Assembly (NCBI GenBank): GCA_045600045.1
Contig: JAZRXD010000091.1
Location: 1 to 53,143, forward strand
DNA from: UBA1715 sp045600045
GTDB taxonomy: Bacteria; Bacteroidota; Bacteroidia; Bacteroidales; UBA1715
Direction of reading: 5' to 3'
Length of the DNA stretch: 53,143 nt
In this document: positions 23,122-32,893 of the stretch, in pieces
How positions within the stretch are numbered: the stretch's first letter is position 1
Layout of the letters: the number at the start of each line of letters is the position of its first letter
The notes under the pieces: model-generated
Seen by the model: only the letters and a program-made list of their open reading frames with translations
Told to the model about the DNA's origin: nothing
Databases searched by the model: none
Position numbers and translations under genes: made by a program

Positions 23122-25865
23122 TGGAAGAAAAAAAAGAACAACCGAAAACAGACAATAAAACCAAACGAATCATTATTGCGTTTGCATTGTTTGCTATTGG
23201 TGTATTTCTTTCAATATCATTCTTTTCATTCTTTTTTACTTGGCAAAACGACCAAAGCGAATTACTAAATAAAACCACAAGCGAGATTCTTTTTTCCGAC
23301 ATAGACGACAGCGATCCTGCTCTATCTGAAGCTGCTCCTATCGAAATTCAAAACAAAGGTTACAAACTTGGCGCTATCGTTTCTAAAAAATTCATTCACG
23401 ATTGGTTTGGAATAGGTTCATTTGCAATCATATTCCTCTGTTTCTTTTTCACTCTTTATTTCTTTGATATAAAGTTCATTAAAGATTTGAATATAAAACG
23501 ATACCTTTTTGTCCCAATTTCCTTAATGTTATTATGCTCAATCAATTTCGGATTCTTTTTCAATGACATTTGGGACGGAAACATCGGTGGTTGTTTTGGA
23601 TATTATTTGAGTTATCAATTTTTGCGGAGACTTCTTGGTGCTTTTGTTACAGGACTTGTTATTATTTTGATTGATTGTAGTTACGTTTTACTAACGTTCA
23701 AAAAAGTTTTGCCAGCAATCACCGAAAAAATTCAACAATACAAAGCACAACGGAAAGCTGCAAATCAAACAGAAACGACCAACGAAAACGAAATTTCTAT
23801 TGAAGCAAAAAAAGATGAATTTTCCGACAATAACGAAACAGAATCTCAACAGACGGAACCCGAAGTTTCTGAACAAACTGCACAACAAGAATCCGAAACG
23901 CCGAATTTTGTACAAACAATAGAACCAGAATCGAATACAGAAAACAACCAATATGATTTGAACAATCAAGAAGAAAATAACGAATCGACGATTGATACAA
24001 ATCAAAACGAAGAGAATGAGGTTGAATTAGAAATTCCACAAGAACCAGAAAACACTGAAAATCAATGTTCGGAAGAAAACGAAGAAGAACAGGAAAATGA
24101 AATGCCTTCCGAATCAGAGTCTGAAGAAAACGATGATGAAGACCAAGAAAACGAGCAATCACTTGATCCAAATGATACCGACGAAACTGAAGATACACAA
24201 ACCAACAATATAATTGAGCCAACGGTTGAACCAGAAAAAGAAGATTTGCAGAAAATCGGAAATATGCAAATCACAAACACAAACACGGCAGTTCAAGACA
24301 CTTCCGAAATTGAAATGGTGATGCAAGATTACGATCCGAAAGCCGATTTGTCACATTTCAAACAACCAGGAATTGATTTGCTCAAAATTTACGATAACGA
24401 CAAGCAAGCCGTCCAAGTAGATGAAGATGAGCAACTTGCAAACAAGAATCTTATTGAAAGTACATTATTAAGTTTTGGCGTTGAAATAGAATCCATCACA
24501 GCAACTGTTGGTCCAACAATCACACTGTACGAAATTGTACCAAAAGCAGGAACAAGAATCACGAAAATCCAAACATTAGAGAAAGATATCATGATGAGTC
24601 TTTCCGCTCTTGGAATTCGTATTATTGCACCAATTCCGGGAAAAGGAACCGTCGGGATTGAAGTTCCAAATAAAAAACGCCAAACCGTATCGATGTATTC
24701 TGTTATAAATTCCCAAGCTTTCAAAGAATCAAAAATGGAATTGCCTGTAGCTTTGGGAAAAACAATCACGAACGATGTGTATATGTTCGACCTTGCGAAA
24801 ATGCCTCACCTTTTAGTTGCCGGTGCGACTGGACAAGGTAAATCGGTAGGTTTGAACGCTATCGTTACTTCATTACTTTACAAAAAACATCCATCGCAAC
24901 TGAAATTCGTACTTGTAGATCCCAAGATGGTGGAATTCAGCATTTATGGCGGACTTATAAGACATTATATGGCACAATATCCAGGTGAAGATAATATTAT
25001 TCTAACGGATTGTGCCAAAGTTCTTCAAACTCTCAAATCTTTAGTTCAAGAGATGGAAGACCGCTACAAATTGTTAATGGATGCTCACTGTAGAAATATT
25101 ATTGAATACAACGAGAAATTTATTCACAGAGAACTCAATCCAACCAAAGGACATAAATATCTTTGTTATATGGTAATAATCATCGACGAATTCGGTGATT
25201 TTATCATGCAAGCAGGAAAAGAAATAGAAACTCCGATTGCACGTATCGCTCAAAAAGCCCGCGCTGTTGGTATGCACCTAATTCTTGCAACACAGCGTCC
25301 AAGTGTAAACGTAATTACAGGTATTATAAAGGCTAACATTCCTGGTCGTATTGCATTCAGAACATCTTCGGGTGTTGACAGTAAGACAATTTTGGATGCT
25401 TACGGAGCCGAAGGTTTGGTTGGAAAGGGTGACTTACTTGTTTCCAATGCTGGTGCGGCTCCGGAACGTGTTCAATGTGCCTTTGTTGATACGCCTGAAG
25501 TTGAAAGAATTGTAAACTTCATAAGCAAACAACAAGGTTATGGCGAACCATTGCAATTACCAGAAGTAAAAGATCAGAACGCCGATCTACAACAAAGTTC
25601 ATCAGCAGGAAGCAATACAAATGAAGCATTAGACCCAATATTTGAAGAAGCTGCTAAATTGATTGTAAATAGTAACACCGGATCAACCTCGGCCATTCAA
25701 AGATATTTTTCAGTTGGATACAATCGTGCCGGCAGAATTATGGATCAATTGCAAGCAAATAATATCGTAGGTCAATACAATGGTTCTAAAGCCCGCGAAG
25801 TTCTTGTTGATGCCATTGGATTGGATCAAATACTAAATGAATTACGACAAAAAGGAAAACTCTAA
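23121..25865 (+). CDS. ftsK: DNA translocase FtsK
   Basis: FtsK pumps chromosomal DNA through the closing septum and activates dimer resolution. It has 914 residues. Membrane spans lie at about 18-42, 93-115, 125-145 and 170-200. An acidic, Q/E/N-rich linker covers about 215-395 (many E-N-Q-E-E runs). The motor domain follows, with Walker A GATGQGKSVGLNAIVTSLLY near 568-577, Walker B VIIIDEFGDFI near 685, and LILATQRPSVNVITGIIKAN. The C-terminal gamma winged helix, which reads polar KOPS-type DNA sites, is SAIQRYFSVGYNRAGRIMDQ. It overlaps the lipoprotein stop by one base and precedes lolA by 54 bases, a common Bacteroidota order. Confidence 0.96.
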   Translation: MEEKKEQPKTDNKTKRIIIAFALFAIGVFLSISFFSFFFTWQNDQSELLNKTTSEILFSDIDDSDPALSEAAPIEIQNKGYKLGAIVSKKFIHDWFGIGSFAIIFLCFFFTLYFFDIKFIKDLNIKRYLFVPISLMLLCSINFGFFFNDIWDGNIGGCFGYYLSYQFLRRLLGAFVTGLVIILIDCSYVLLTFKKVLPAITEKIQQYKAQRKAANQTETTNENEISIEAKKDEFSDNNETESQQTEPEVSEQTAQQESETPNFVQTIEPESNTENNQYDLNNQEENNESTIDTNQNEENEVELEIPQEPENTENQCSEENEEEQENEMPSESESEENDDEDQENEQSLDPNDTDETEDTQTNNIIEPTVEPEKEDLQKIGNMQITNTNTAVQDTSEIEMVMQDYDPKADLSHFKQPGIDLLKIYDNDKQAVQVDEDEQLANKNLIESTLLSFGVEIESITATVGPTITLYEIVPKAGTRITKIQTLEKDIMMSLSALGIRIIAPIPGKGTVGIEVPNKKRQTVSMYSVINSQAFKESKMELPVALGKTITNDVYMFDLAKMPHLLVAGATGQGKSVGLNAIVTSLLYKKHPSQLKFVLVDPKMVEFSIYGGLIRHYMAQYPGEDNIILTDCAKVLQTLKSLVQEMEDRYKLLMDAHCRNIIEYNEKFIHRELNPTKGHKYLCYMVIIIDEFGDFIMQAGKEIETPIARIAQKARAVGMHLILATQRPSVNVITGIIKANIPGRIAFRTSSGVDSKTILDAYGAEGLVGKGDLLVSNAGAAPERVQCAFVDTPEVERIVNFISKQQGYGEPLQLPEVKDQNADLQQSSSAGSNTNEALDPIFEEAAKLIVNSNTGSTSAIQRYFSVGYNRAGRIMDQLQANNIVGQYNGSKAREVLVDAIGLDQILNELRQKGKL

Positions 25866-25919
25866 AATTTTGGAACAATTATTGTTTTAAAGCTCACATC
25901 ATTATAAAAAATTACTCGT

Positions 25920-26564
25920 ATGAAAAAAATCATTTCTCTCCTATCAGTCCTTGCAATCTGCTCCGTTGCAGTTTTCGGACAAAATTCCAAAAATGCGAAA
26001 GAGATTCTCGACAAAGTTTCGCAAAAAACCAAAAGTTATACATCAATCAATCTTACCTACACACTTGTACACACGTCACCTAACGGTGGAAACGACAAGA
26101 CCACTGGTAATATGTTGATGAAAGGTAAAAAATACCAACTTTCCCTACTCGACAACATTTTGTATTGCGATGGAAAAACATTGTGGACCTACATGGTTGA
26201 AGAAAAAGAAGTTGTTGTTTCCAATGCCGATGATAATGAAGGAATGTTAAGCCCGGCAACAGTTCTAACAATGTATGAAAAAGGATTTAAATACAAATTC
26301 ATACAAGATCGTTTTGAAGCAAGCCGCGCAATTTATATCATCGACTTATTTCCTGAAGATATTGAAAACAGCGAATATTCAAAAGTTCGCCTTTCTATTG
26401 ACAAAGACAAAAATCAACTTTGGAAAGCTGAATATTTCGCAAAAGATGGTAACAAATACACAATTACCGTAAACACGTTCAAAGTAAACGAACAAATTCC
26501 TGAAACTTCATTTACTTTCGACAAAGCGAAACATCCTGGTGTAAAAGTTATTGACGAACGCTAA
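25920..26564 (+). CDS. LolA-like outer-membrane lipoprotein carrier
   Basis: The product has 214 residues. The signal peptide MKKIISLLSVLAICSVAVFG ends before QNS. The mature protein fits the LolA fold: AKEILDKVSQKTKSYTSINL, then MKGKKYQLSLLDNILYCDGK and LWTYMVEEKEVVVSNADD, a typical run of strands with the D-G-K-x-x-W-x-Y motif. LolA shuttles lipoproteins through the periplasm from LolCDE to the outer membrane. Bacteroidota often have several LolA-like proteins, and the copy behind ftsK is a standard one. Identity with true LolA is likely but not proven. Confidence 0.85.
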   Translation: MKKIISLLSVLAICSVAVFGQNSKNAKEILDKVSQKTKSYTSINLTYTLVHTSPNGGNDKTTGNMLMKGKKYQLSLLDNILYCDGKTLWTYMVEEKEVVVSNADDNEGMLSPATVLTMYEKGFKYKFIQDRFEASRAIYIIDLFPEDIENSEYSKVRLSIDKDKNQLWKAEYFAKDGNKYTITVNTFKVNEQIPETSFTFDKAKHPGVKVIDER

Positions 26565-26575
26565 TAGTTTCATCA

Positions 26576-27565
26576 ATGAATTTAGAACAACGTATTTCGG
26601 CATTCATTTCGTTCGGACATTATATTAAAAATGTCAAAAACGACGAAGCGAATGCCGATTTTGTGAAAGCACTTTCACGTGCCGAAGCAAAAAATCCGTG
26701 GTTCCCACAAGCGACTATACAAACAGCATTAGACGAAATTGCTCAAATTCTTGAAGAGAAAACCTTCCGTTTATGGATTTCGAAATTTTATTTCCAAGAA
26801 AAAACAGCAAAACGAATTGCTCTCGTCACCGAAGGTAAAACCCCTTTCGACTGCTTTCAAGATGTGTTGTGCATTCTTTTAAGTGGAAATATACTTATAG
26901 TAAAACCATCAGAAAAAGATTCGATTTTAGTTTCGTATTTTTTATCACAACTAATCGCAATAGAACCAGAATTTGCAAAACTCATTTTCATTCAAGATTG
27001 CATTTTGCCGAAATTCGATGCGATTATCACGCCATTCACAAATAAAAGCGTAGAACTTTATCTACAAAGAGTTCCACACATCATCAGGAAAGAAAAAACG
27101 TCAGTGGCTGTTTTAACAGGAAAAGAAACTGCAAAAGATTTGAAACCATTAGGAAACGACATTTTCTACAACTTTGGACTTAGTCCAAGAAATGTTTCAA
27201 AAATTTATATGCCAGAATCATTCGATGAAACAAAAATTCTTGACGCATTGGAAGAATTTAATTCTGTTTCAATGCATTACAAATACATGAACAACTACGA
27301 ATACAACAAATCAATTTATCTGGTTGCCCAACAAAAACATTACGACAATGGTTTTTTAATTCTTAAAGAAGACAAAAATCTAAAGTCTCCGTTGGCAGTT
27401 GTGTTCTACGAAAAATACTCCAATATCAATAATGTAAAACAAATCTTGGAGCAACACAAAGACGAAATACTCTATGTGGTTGGCAATCAAATTCCGTTTG
27501 GTGAAACCAGAACGCCACGCATAAACGAATACGACGAAACAATAAAATTCTTAATCAATCTTTAA
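26576..27565 (+). CDS. LuxC-like acyl-CoA reductase
   Basis: The product has 329 residues. MNLEQRISAFISFGHYIKNV and NPWFPQATIQTALDEIAQIL open the protein; then VLCILLSGNILIVKPSEKDS, SVAVLTGKETAKDLKPLGND, and the signature NFGLSPRNVSKIYMPESFDE. The family resembles the LuxC branch of aldehyde dehydrogenases, reducing acyl-CoA or acyl-ACP to aldehyde. The Bacteroidota members are shorter than LuxC and I see no obvious catalytic Cys in the usual place, so activity should be regarded as unproven. It is 11 bases after lolA and 1 base before the next gene, so it is co-transcribed. Confidence 0.8.
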   Translation: MNLEQRISAFISFGHYIKNVKNDEANADFVKALSRAEAKNPWFPQATIQTALDEIAQILEEKTFRLWISKFYFQEKTAKRIALVTEGKTPFDCFQDVLCILLSGNILIVKPSEKDSILVSYFLSQLIAIEPEFAKLIFIQDCILPKFDAIITPFTNKSVELYLQRVPHIIRKEKTSVAVLTGKETAKDLKPLGNDIFYNFGLSPRNVSKIYMPESFDETKILDALEEFNSVSMHYKYMNNYEYNKSIYLVAQQKHYDNGFLILKEDKNLKSPLAVVFYEKYSNINNVKQILEQHKDEILYVVGNQIPFGETRTPRINEYDETIKFLINL

Positions 27566-27566
27566 T

Positions 27567-28154
27567 ATGATTTACAAATTCAGAATTATCAGCGACGAAA
27601 ATGAATTATTCAGCAGAACAATTGAAATTTCTGCAGATGACACATTTTTAAAATTACATAAAACAATTCTTAAAGCGTGCGATTTCCAAGATTCAGAAAT
27701 GACATCTTTCTTTATTTCAAACGATGATTGGGACAAAGAACAAGAAATCACATTGTTTGACATGGGCGAAGAAGACACTGGGACAATTCCTATGCAGAAA
27801 GCAAAACTAAAAGATTTTATAACTGAAAAAGAAGCAAAAATCATATATCAATTTGACTTTTTCGGCGATCGTGCCCTATTCTGCACCTTGACTGATATTG
27901 TAGAAAAAGACGCAAAGAAAAAATACCCAATTTGTTCACATTCCACAGGAAACGCTCCACTTCAAAAAATGGGCGACGAAACCGAAGATTTCAACGAAAT
28001 GTTTAACGAAACAGGACTTGACGACGAAGACGATTTATTCAGCAACGAAGAAAAAGACGAACTAGGATTCAACGATGAATTTGGTGGAGACGAATTCGGT
28101 GGTGGATACGACGACTTTGGTGGCGGTTACGGCGGGAACGACTACGATTATTAA
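27567..28154 (+). CDS. pRiA4b ORF-3-like protein with acidic Gly-rich tail
   Basis: The product has 195 residues. The first 125 match the plasmid pRiA4b ORF-3/IS1096 TnpR-passenger family (PF07929): MIYKFRIISDENELFSRTIE, FLKLHKTILKACDFQDSEMT, SFFISNDDWDKEQEITL, YQFDFFGDRALFCTLTDI. The remainder is a low-complexity acidic tail ending DEFGGDEFGGGYDDFGGGYG. Despite the database name nothing here indicates a mobile element; the gene belongs to the ftsK-lolA-reductase unit. Function unknown. Confidence 0.8.
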   Translation: MIYKFRIISDENELFSRTIEISADDTFLKLHKTILKACDFQDSEMTSFFISNDDWDKEQEITLFDMGEEDTGTIPMQKAKLKDFITEKEAKIIYQFDFFGDRALFCTLTDIVEKDAKKKYPICSHSTGNAPLQKMGDETEDFNEMFNETGLDDEDDLFSNEEKDELGFNDEFGGDEFGGGYDDFGGGYGGNDYDY

Positions 28155-28155
28155 T

Positions 28156-28189
28156 ATTGATAAATAAAAGTTTACTTCTATTTATCAAT
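28156..28189. terminator. Bidirectional hairpin between convergent genes
   Basis: TTGATAAATA (28157-28166) and TATTTATCAA (28179-28188) form a 10-base stem between the converging genes ending at 28154 and 28204. The stem is AT-rich and T-runs are short, so efficiency is uncertain. Confidence 0.55.
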
Positions 28190-28203
28190 TATCCTGATTC
28201 CTA

Positions 28204-28875
28204 CTAATGTGTTGAAATGTATTGCACGATGTTCGCACCCATCTGCAATGCTTTTTGATGTATTTCTTGCGTATCATTGTGAACCTCTGGATTTTCCCAA
28301 CCATCTCCCAAATCACATTCATACGTGTAGAAACACACTAAACGACCATCTACAAAAATTCCAAAACCTTGCGGAGCTTTTCCATCGTGTTCGTGGATTT
28401 TTGGAAGTCCTTCCGGAAATTTATAATGCTGATTATAAATCGGATGATTCATGGGTAGTTCCTCAAATTCCGCATCAGGAAAGACTTTTTTCATTTCGCG
28501 GCGAATATATTTGTCGATTCCGTAATTGTCGTCAACATGCAAAAAACCTCCCGCCAACAAATATTCGCGAAGATTTTTAACATCTGTATTTGAAAAAACA
28601 ACATTTCCATGACCTGTTAAATGAATCATAGTATAATTAAACACGTCAGGACTACCAACTTCAACCGTTCCCGTCTCCACATTCATGTGAAGATTTTCGG
28701 TGCAAAATTTCACCAAATTAGGAACCGAAGTGGGATTTCCATACCAATCGCCACCACCATTGTATTTCACAACACCAATCTTTACCGTTGTCTGAGAAAA
28801 TAAGCAAAACGGTAAAAAAGTAAAAGCAATCAATAGAAGTAAATATGTAAATTTATCTATATCAATACGTTGCAT
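28204..28875 (-). CDS. DUF4159 protein, secreted
   Basis: The product has 223 residues from the ATG at 28875, beginning MQRIDIDKFTYLLLLIAF and a signal peptide to about residue 30. The mature protein is the DUF4159 domain: VGVVKYNGGGDWYGNPTSV-like start (here IGVVKYNGGGDWYGNP), YTMIHLTGHGNVVFS, LREYLLAGGFLHVDDNYG, and EELPMNHPIYNQHYKFPEGL. The fold resembles class I glutamine-amidotransferase-like domains, but no catalytic triad is evident. DUF4159 usually pairs with VWA/BatA-like membrane proteins, as here; its start lies 14 bases inside the end of the VWA-like gene. Function unknown. Confidence 0.85.
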   Translation of the reverse strand: MQRIDIDKFTYLLLLIAFTFLPFCLFSQTTVKIGVVKYNGGGDWYGNPTSVPNLVKFCTENLHMNVETGTVEVGSPDVFNYTMIHLTGHGNVVFSNTDVKNLREYLLAGGFLHVDDNYGIDKYIRREMKKVFPDAEFEELPMNHPIYNQHYKFPEGLPKIHEHDGKAPQGFGIFVDGRLVCFYTYECDLGDGWENPEVHNDTQEIHQKALQMGANIVQYISTH

Positions 28876-30955
28876 AATATTTCCGTAAAAACCATTCAAC
28901 CGAAGCCGACAAAACTATTATTATTAAAATCAGCGGCAAATCAACCGCAAGATTCCTATTTTTCGTAGTATGTGCAACAGAAACAATATTCTTATTTGAC
29001 TGAATTTCTTGTAACAAATCATCAAATTCATTCGGATAGAACAATTTACCTTGTGTTTGCTCCGACAAATCACGAAGAACTGCATGATTTGCCCTTGTCT
29101 GTTTGTATTCGGATTGCAATGGCAAAACGACAAAAGAGCCAGTTTTTTTCAACACCATTCCATCAACAGTCACCATTGATTTATAAAAATATTCACCAGC
29201 CGGGAATTTTCCCGCATTCAAAGTATAGAAATTATCCGTCGAAGTAAACGAAAATGGATATTCAGTTCCTTCGGAATTAGTTATCACCATTGAAATTTCT
29301 TGATTTGGCAATGGTTCAAAACTTTTATCGTATAATTCAGCAGTGAATTTCACATTTTTATTATCGGCAACAATTTGCTCGCCATTAACAACAAACAATT
29401 CCCGTTTTTCTGCTAATGCCAAATAAGCAATCATTTTATTTATCAAAGCATCAAACGATGCAAACGAGCCAGATTCTTTGTAATCATATAAACGCCAACG
29501 CCATAAACCTTCGCCCAGAATCATTCCAATTTTTACATTTCGAACTTCGGAAAAAACAGCCAATGGTCTATCAACATCGATATTTCCAATACGTTGCGAC
29601 AAAAACATTTTTGATTGTGCCCCCGTTTGATATGAACCATACGGCGACACCAATGGTGGAACGCGATTCAATAATTGTTGAGAACTTTCGTCAAGCGAAA
29701 ACAATGAAAAATCAGAAGACAAAATAGGTTTTGCTTCGTCATACGAACGACGGAAATTTGAAACAGAAACACCAAGATTCAATGAATTTATTGTTTCCAA
29801 AGCCACATTAGAATTGTAAACAATCAAAAACGGAACGCCCGCATTCACAACCTCATTAGCTATTGTCTTTCCTTTCCCGTAGGAATTCGGCAAACCAACC
29901 AACACCACACAATTACAATCCTGTATTTTCGGCATATTTCCTTCAGAAACACAAGCAACCTCACATTCATAATTTTTATTTGATTCTATCGCTCGACGAA
30001 TTGCCGCAACATCAGGATGGACTGCATCATACAAAATCAAAATTTTTTGACGACTTTCCAAAACATCAACCGCAAACGTGTACGTATTGTTTACCTCACT
30101 AATTTCGCCATTGTGATGCTCAATTTGAACAGTATAGATTTTTTTTCCAATCTCGTTACTCTTTAATTTACAATCTATTGTTTTGTACACATGCGCATCG
30201 TTTGATTGAAACGATGTTTCAAAAACAATGTTGTCATTTTCCAACACAACAACCTTAGAATTTTTGCCTTTCAGAGAATGCGATTCAACAGCAACCTTAA
30301 CAACAAACGGATTGTCGCGAAACGCAATCTGGTTATGCAAAACTTCGGAAATCACATTATCACATTCTTGAACCGTATCACCCAAAGCCAACGTATAAAT
30401 AGGCATCGTAGCCGGGAAATTTTGAATAGAATATTTAGGATTTTCACCTGCATTGTAAATACCATCACTTGCCAACACAACAGCACCAATATTTTGATGA
30501 AAATATCGTGTTGAAACATCTTGCAATGCGTTTGAAATATTTGTTTCCTTACCTTGGAAAGTCAAGCTCGAATCGAATGAAACTTCCTCTGCAAATGAAT
30601 ATTGTTCAACAGAATGTGTCTCTTTCAACTTTTCTATAAAAGACTGTACTTCATTCAAATATGTCGTTTTATAGAATATCGAATCCTTTTGTAAAACCAA
30701 CGATGCTGAATTGTCATGAAGCACAACAACCACAGGTTTTTCAATCTGTTGTTTTCTTATTTCTATGAATGGACCTAACAACAAAAACAACAGAACAGCA
30801 ACTACAAATGTGCGTAAAACAAACAATAAACGACGCACCCACAACGGAGCTTCCTTTAATTTCCCATCGTTATGGTACAAGAAAAAAGCAATTGCTACTC
30901 CTACCAACAAACAAATTGGCAGAAGAAACATCGAATATTCCGTAAAGACACGCAT
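28862..30955 (-). CDS. Membrane protein with VWA-like domain (BatA-related context)
   Basis: The product has 697 residues. Two N-terminal membrane helices (about 7-25 and 43-62, FVVAVLLFLLLGPF) are followed by a von Willebrand A-like domain with the MIDAS-type D-x-S-x-S in VVVLHDNSASLVLQ and VLASDGIYNAGENPKYS. Ig-like regions follow, then a glutamine-amidotransferase-like middle (ILILYDAVHPDVAAIRRAIE, VLVGLPNSYGKGK). The C-terminal helix LPLILIIIVLSASVEWFL ends just inside the membrane. The architecture and its DUF4159 partner match the Bacteroidota cluster often linked to BatABCD/MoxR genes, but none of those is present here. It starts 3 bases after the channel gene ends. Function unknown. 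Confidence 0.8.
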   Translation of the reverse strand: MRVFTEYSMFLLPICLLVGVAIAFFLYHNDGKLKEAPLWVRRLLFVLRTFVVAVLLFLLLGPFIEIRKQQIEKPVVVVLHDNSASLVLQKDSIFYKTTYLNEVQSFIEKLKETHSVEQYSFAEEVSFDSSLTFQGKETNISNALQDVSTRYFHQNIGAVVLASDGIYNAGENPKYSIQNFPATMPIYTLALGDTVQECDNVISEVLHNQIAFRDNPFVVKVAVESHSLKGKNSKVVVLENDNIVFETSFQSNDAHVYKTIDCKLKSNEIGKKIYTVQIEHHNGEISEVNNTYTFAVDVLESRQKILILYDAVHPDVAAIRRAIESNKNYECEVACVSEGNMPKIQDCNCVVLVGLPNSYGKGKTIANEVVNAGVPFLIVYNSNVALETINSLNLGVSVSNFRRSYDEAKPILSSDFSLFSLDESSQQLLNRVPPLVSPYGSYQTGAQSKMFLSQRIGNIDVDRPLAVFSEVRNVKIGMILGEGLWRWRLYDYKESGSFASFDALINKMIAYLALAEKRELFVVNGEQIVADNKNVKFTAELYDKSFEPLPNQEISMVITNSEGTEYPFSFTSTDNFYTLNAGKFPAGEYFYKSMVTVDGMVLKKTGSFVVLPLQSEYKQTRANHAVLRDLSEQTQGKLFYPNEFDDLLQEIQSNKNIVSVAHTTKNRNLAVDLPLILIIIVLSASVEWFLRKYYATY

Positions 30956-30958
30956 GAA

Positions 30959-31567
30959 CTATTCTGTCGCACCCCAAATGGCACGAAACAGATTACAGCC
31001 AATAAAATTTCCAACAACAATACTCACGTAGAAGACCAATACATCTACAATATGTTCGCCCAAGAATTGAACAGGAACTGTCATATAATAGAATGCATCG
31101 GCAACACAGTGAGGAAAACCGCACATAATGAACAACGGAACACCAAACAACAACGGCAAATTTTTCTCTTTGCGAGCAAACGTCACCGCCGTTGTCATAA
31201 TGAAACCACAACCAATAGCCAAAATGCCACCTTTCAAAGGCCCAACAGTCAATCGACCTTCCAAAACCTTTTGTGCAGTATCCTGCAACGGCATTGGGCT
31301 ACAACGAGCAATCAGAGCGACAATCAAACACCCAATTAAATTGCCAAACAAAATGAAGAACAATTTTCCAACCTCACCTTTTACAATAAAACCTGCGGTG
31401 CCCGTATATAATTTCAATTTATAATGAACAACGGTCAACAAACCAAAGGCGAACAAAACCGCACCAATAATACTTTTTTCGGCCAAATAGCCAAAACCAG
31501 CTATACCAATACAAAATCCTGCAAGAATTGCCGACTTCAAAGTTTGTATCATAGTGTTATTCATCAC
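30959..31567 (-). CDS. Compact formate/nitrite transporter family channel
   Basis: The product has 202 residues with six predicted membrane helices, built on FNT motifs: KLYTGTAGFIVKGE for the early part of the pore, LFGNLIGCLIVALI, and MCGFPHCVADAFYY, where the central His of the FNT pore lies. Usual FNT proteins have 250-280 residues; here the loops and termini are trimmed. The Glu normally before His (F-E-H) is Pro here. FNT channels carry formate, nitrite or small acids with protons; the cargo here is unknown. It lies between tyrS (5-base gap) and the VWA-like gene (3-base gap). Confidence 0.82.
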   Translation of the reverse strand: MMNNTMIQTLKSAILAGFCIGIAGFGYLAEKSIIGAVLFAFGLLTVVHYKLKLYTGTAGFIVKGEVGKLFFILFGNLIGCLIVALIARCSPMPLQDTAQKVLEGRLTVGPLKGGILAIGCGFIMTTAVTFARKEKNLPLLFGVPLFIMCGFPHCVADAFYYMTVPVQFLGEHIVDVLVFYVSIVVGNFIGCNLFRAIWGATE

Positions 31568-31572
31568 GTTGC

Positions 31573-32865
31573 TTATTTTACTTCAACTATATAATAATTT
31601 TTCTTTCCTCTTTGTAGTACGATATATGCCCCATTCAATATTGATTCCGTAGAAATCACCATTTCTATTGAATCAACTTTTGTTTTGTTGATGCTTACAC
31701 CACCACCCTGAATATTTTTTCGAGCTTCGCCTTTACTTGCAAACACATTCGTTTTTACCGCTAGTAAATCAAGAACAGGAATGCCAGCATTTATTTCATC
31801 CTTTGAAACTTGGAACAAAGGAACCCCTTCAAATACTGACAAAAACGTTTCTTTATCAAGTTTTTTCAACGAATCGGCTGTAGCATTTCCAAATAAGATA
31901 TTTGAAGCTTCAACGGCTGCTTCGTAATCTTCTTTACTGTGAACCATTGTCGTAACTTCTTGAGCAAGACGTTTTTGCAAAACTCGCAAATGAGGAGCCT
32001 GTTCGTGTTCTGCAATTAAAGAGTCTATTTCTTCTTTTGAAAGCATTGTAAAAATTTTGATATATCTCTTCGCATCGTCATCGCTTACGTTCATCCAGAA
32101 TTGGTAGAATTTGTAAGGAGATGTGTATCGACGATCCAACCAAACATTACCACTTTCGGTCTTTCCAAATTTGCCACCGTCGGCTTTGGTAATCAACGGA
32201 CAAGTCAAAGCAAAAGCTTCTGTTCCGTTCATACGACGAATTAATTCCATACCTGTTGTGATATTTCCCCATTGGTCGGAACCACCCATCTGCATTTTAC
32301 AATTTTTATGTTCGTTCAAATACACGAAATCGTATCCTTGAAGAAGTTGGTATGTAAATTCCGTGAAACTCATTCCGTTAGAATATTCTCCATTGAAACG
32401 TTTCTTTACAGAATCTTTCGCCATCATATAGTTAACGGTAATCAACTTACCAACATTACGGGCGAAATCAAGGAATGTGTAATCCTTCATCCAATCGTAG
32501 TTGTTCACCAATTCCGCAGCGTTTGGTGCATCGCTATTAAAATCAAGGAAATGTTCCAATTGTTTTCTAATACACTCAACATTGTGACGCAAAGTTGGTT
32601 CGTCCAACAAATTACGTTCGGCAGATTTTCCCGAAGGATCGCCAATCATTCCGGTTGCACCACCAATCAATGCGATTGGTTTGTGTCCGCAACGTTGAAA
32701 ATGACGTAGCATCATCACACCGCACAAATGACCAATATGTAAAGAATCGGCTGTTGGATCAATGCCCAAATAAGCCGTTGTCATTTCTTTTGCAAGTTGT
32801 TCCTCTGTTCCAGGCATGATGTCGTGAAGCATGCCTCTCCATTTTAATTCGTCTATAAAATTCAT
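31573..32865 (-). CDS. tyrS: Tyrosine--tRNA ligase
   Basis: TyrRS charges tRNA-Tyr. It has 430 residues, typical of the bacterial TyrS type. The HIGH motif is ADSLHIGHLCGVMML, the tyrosine-binding region GYDFVYLNEHKNCKMQMGGS and DQWGNITTGMEL, and the KMSKS equivalent is KFGKTESGNVWLD. The S4 RNA-binding domain closes the protein (KNIQGGGVSINKTKVDSIEM). It is 28 bases after the small lipoprotein gene and directly precedes the FNT channel gene, in a five-gene minus-strand unit. Confidence 0.97.
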   Translation of the reverse strand: MNFIDELKWRGMLHDIMPGTEEQLAKEMTTAYLGIDPTADSLHIGHLCGVMMLRHFQRCGHKPIALIGGATGMIGDPSGKSAERNLLDEPTLRHNVECIRKQLEHFLDFNSDAPNAAELVNNYDWMKDYTFLDFARNVGKLITVNYMMAKDSVKKRFNGEYSNGMSFTEFTYQLLQGYDFVYLNEHKNCKMQMGGSDQWGNITTGMELIRRMNGTEAFALTCPLITKADGGKFGKTESGNVWLDRRYTSPYKFYQFWMNVSDDDAKRYIKIFTMLSKEEIDSLIAEHEQAPHLRVLQKRLAQEVTTMVHSKEDYEAAVEASNILFGNATADSLKKLDKETFLSVFEGVPLFQVSKDEINAGIPVLDLLAVKTNVFASKGEARKNIQGGGVSINKTKVDSIEMVISTESILNGAYIVLQRGKKNYYIVEVK

Positions 32866-32893
32866 TGCAAGTTATTTTACTTGTTATATCGTT

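Noticed and set aside
27567..28154. Mobile-element passenger gene (IS1096 TnpR name)
   Set aside because: The database name is historical; no transposase or inverted repeats flank the gene, which is part of a stable chromosomal operon.
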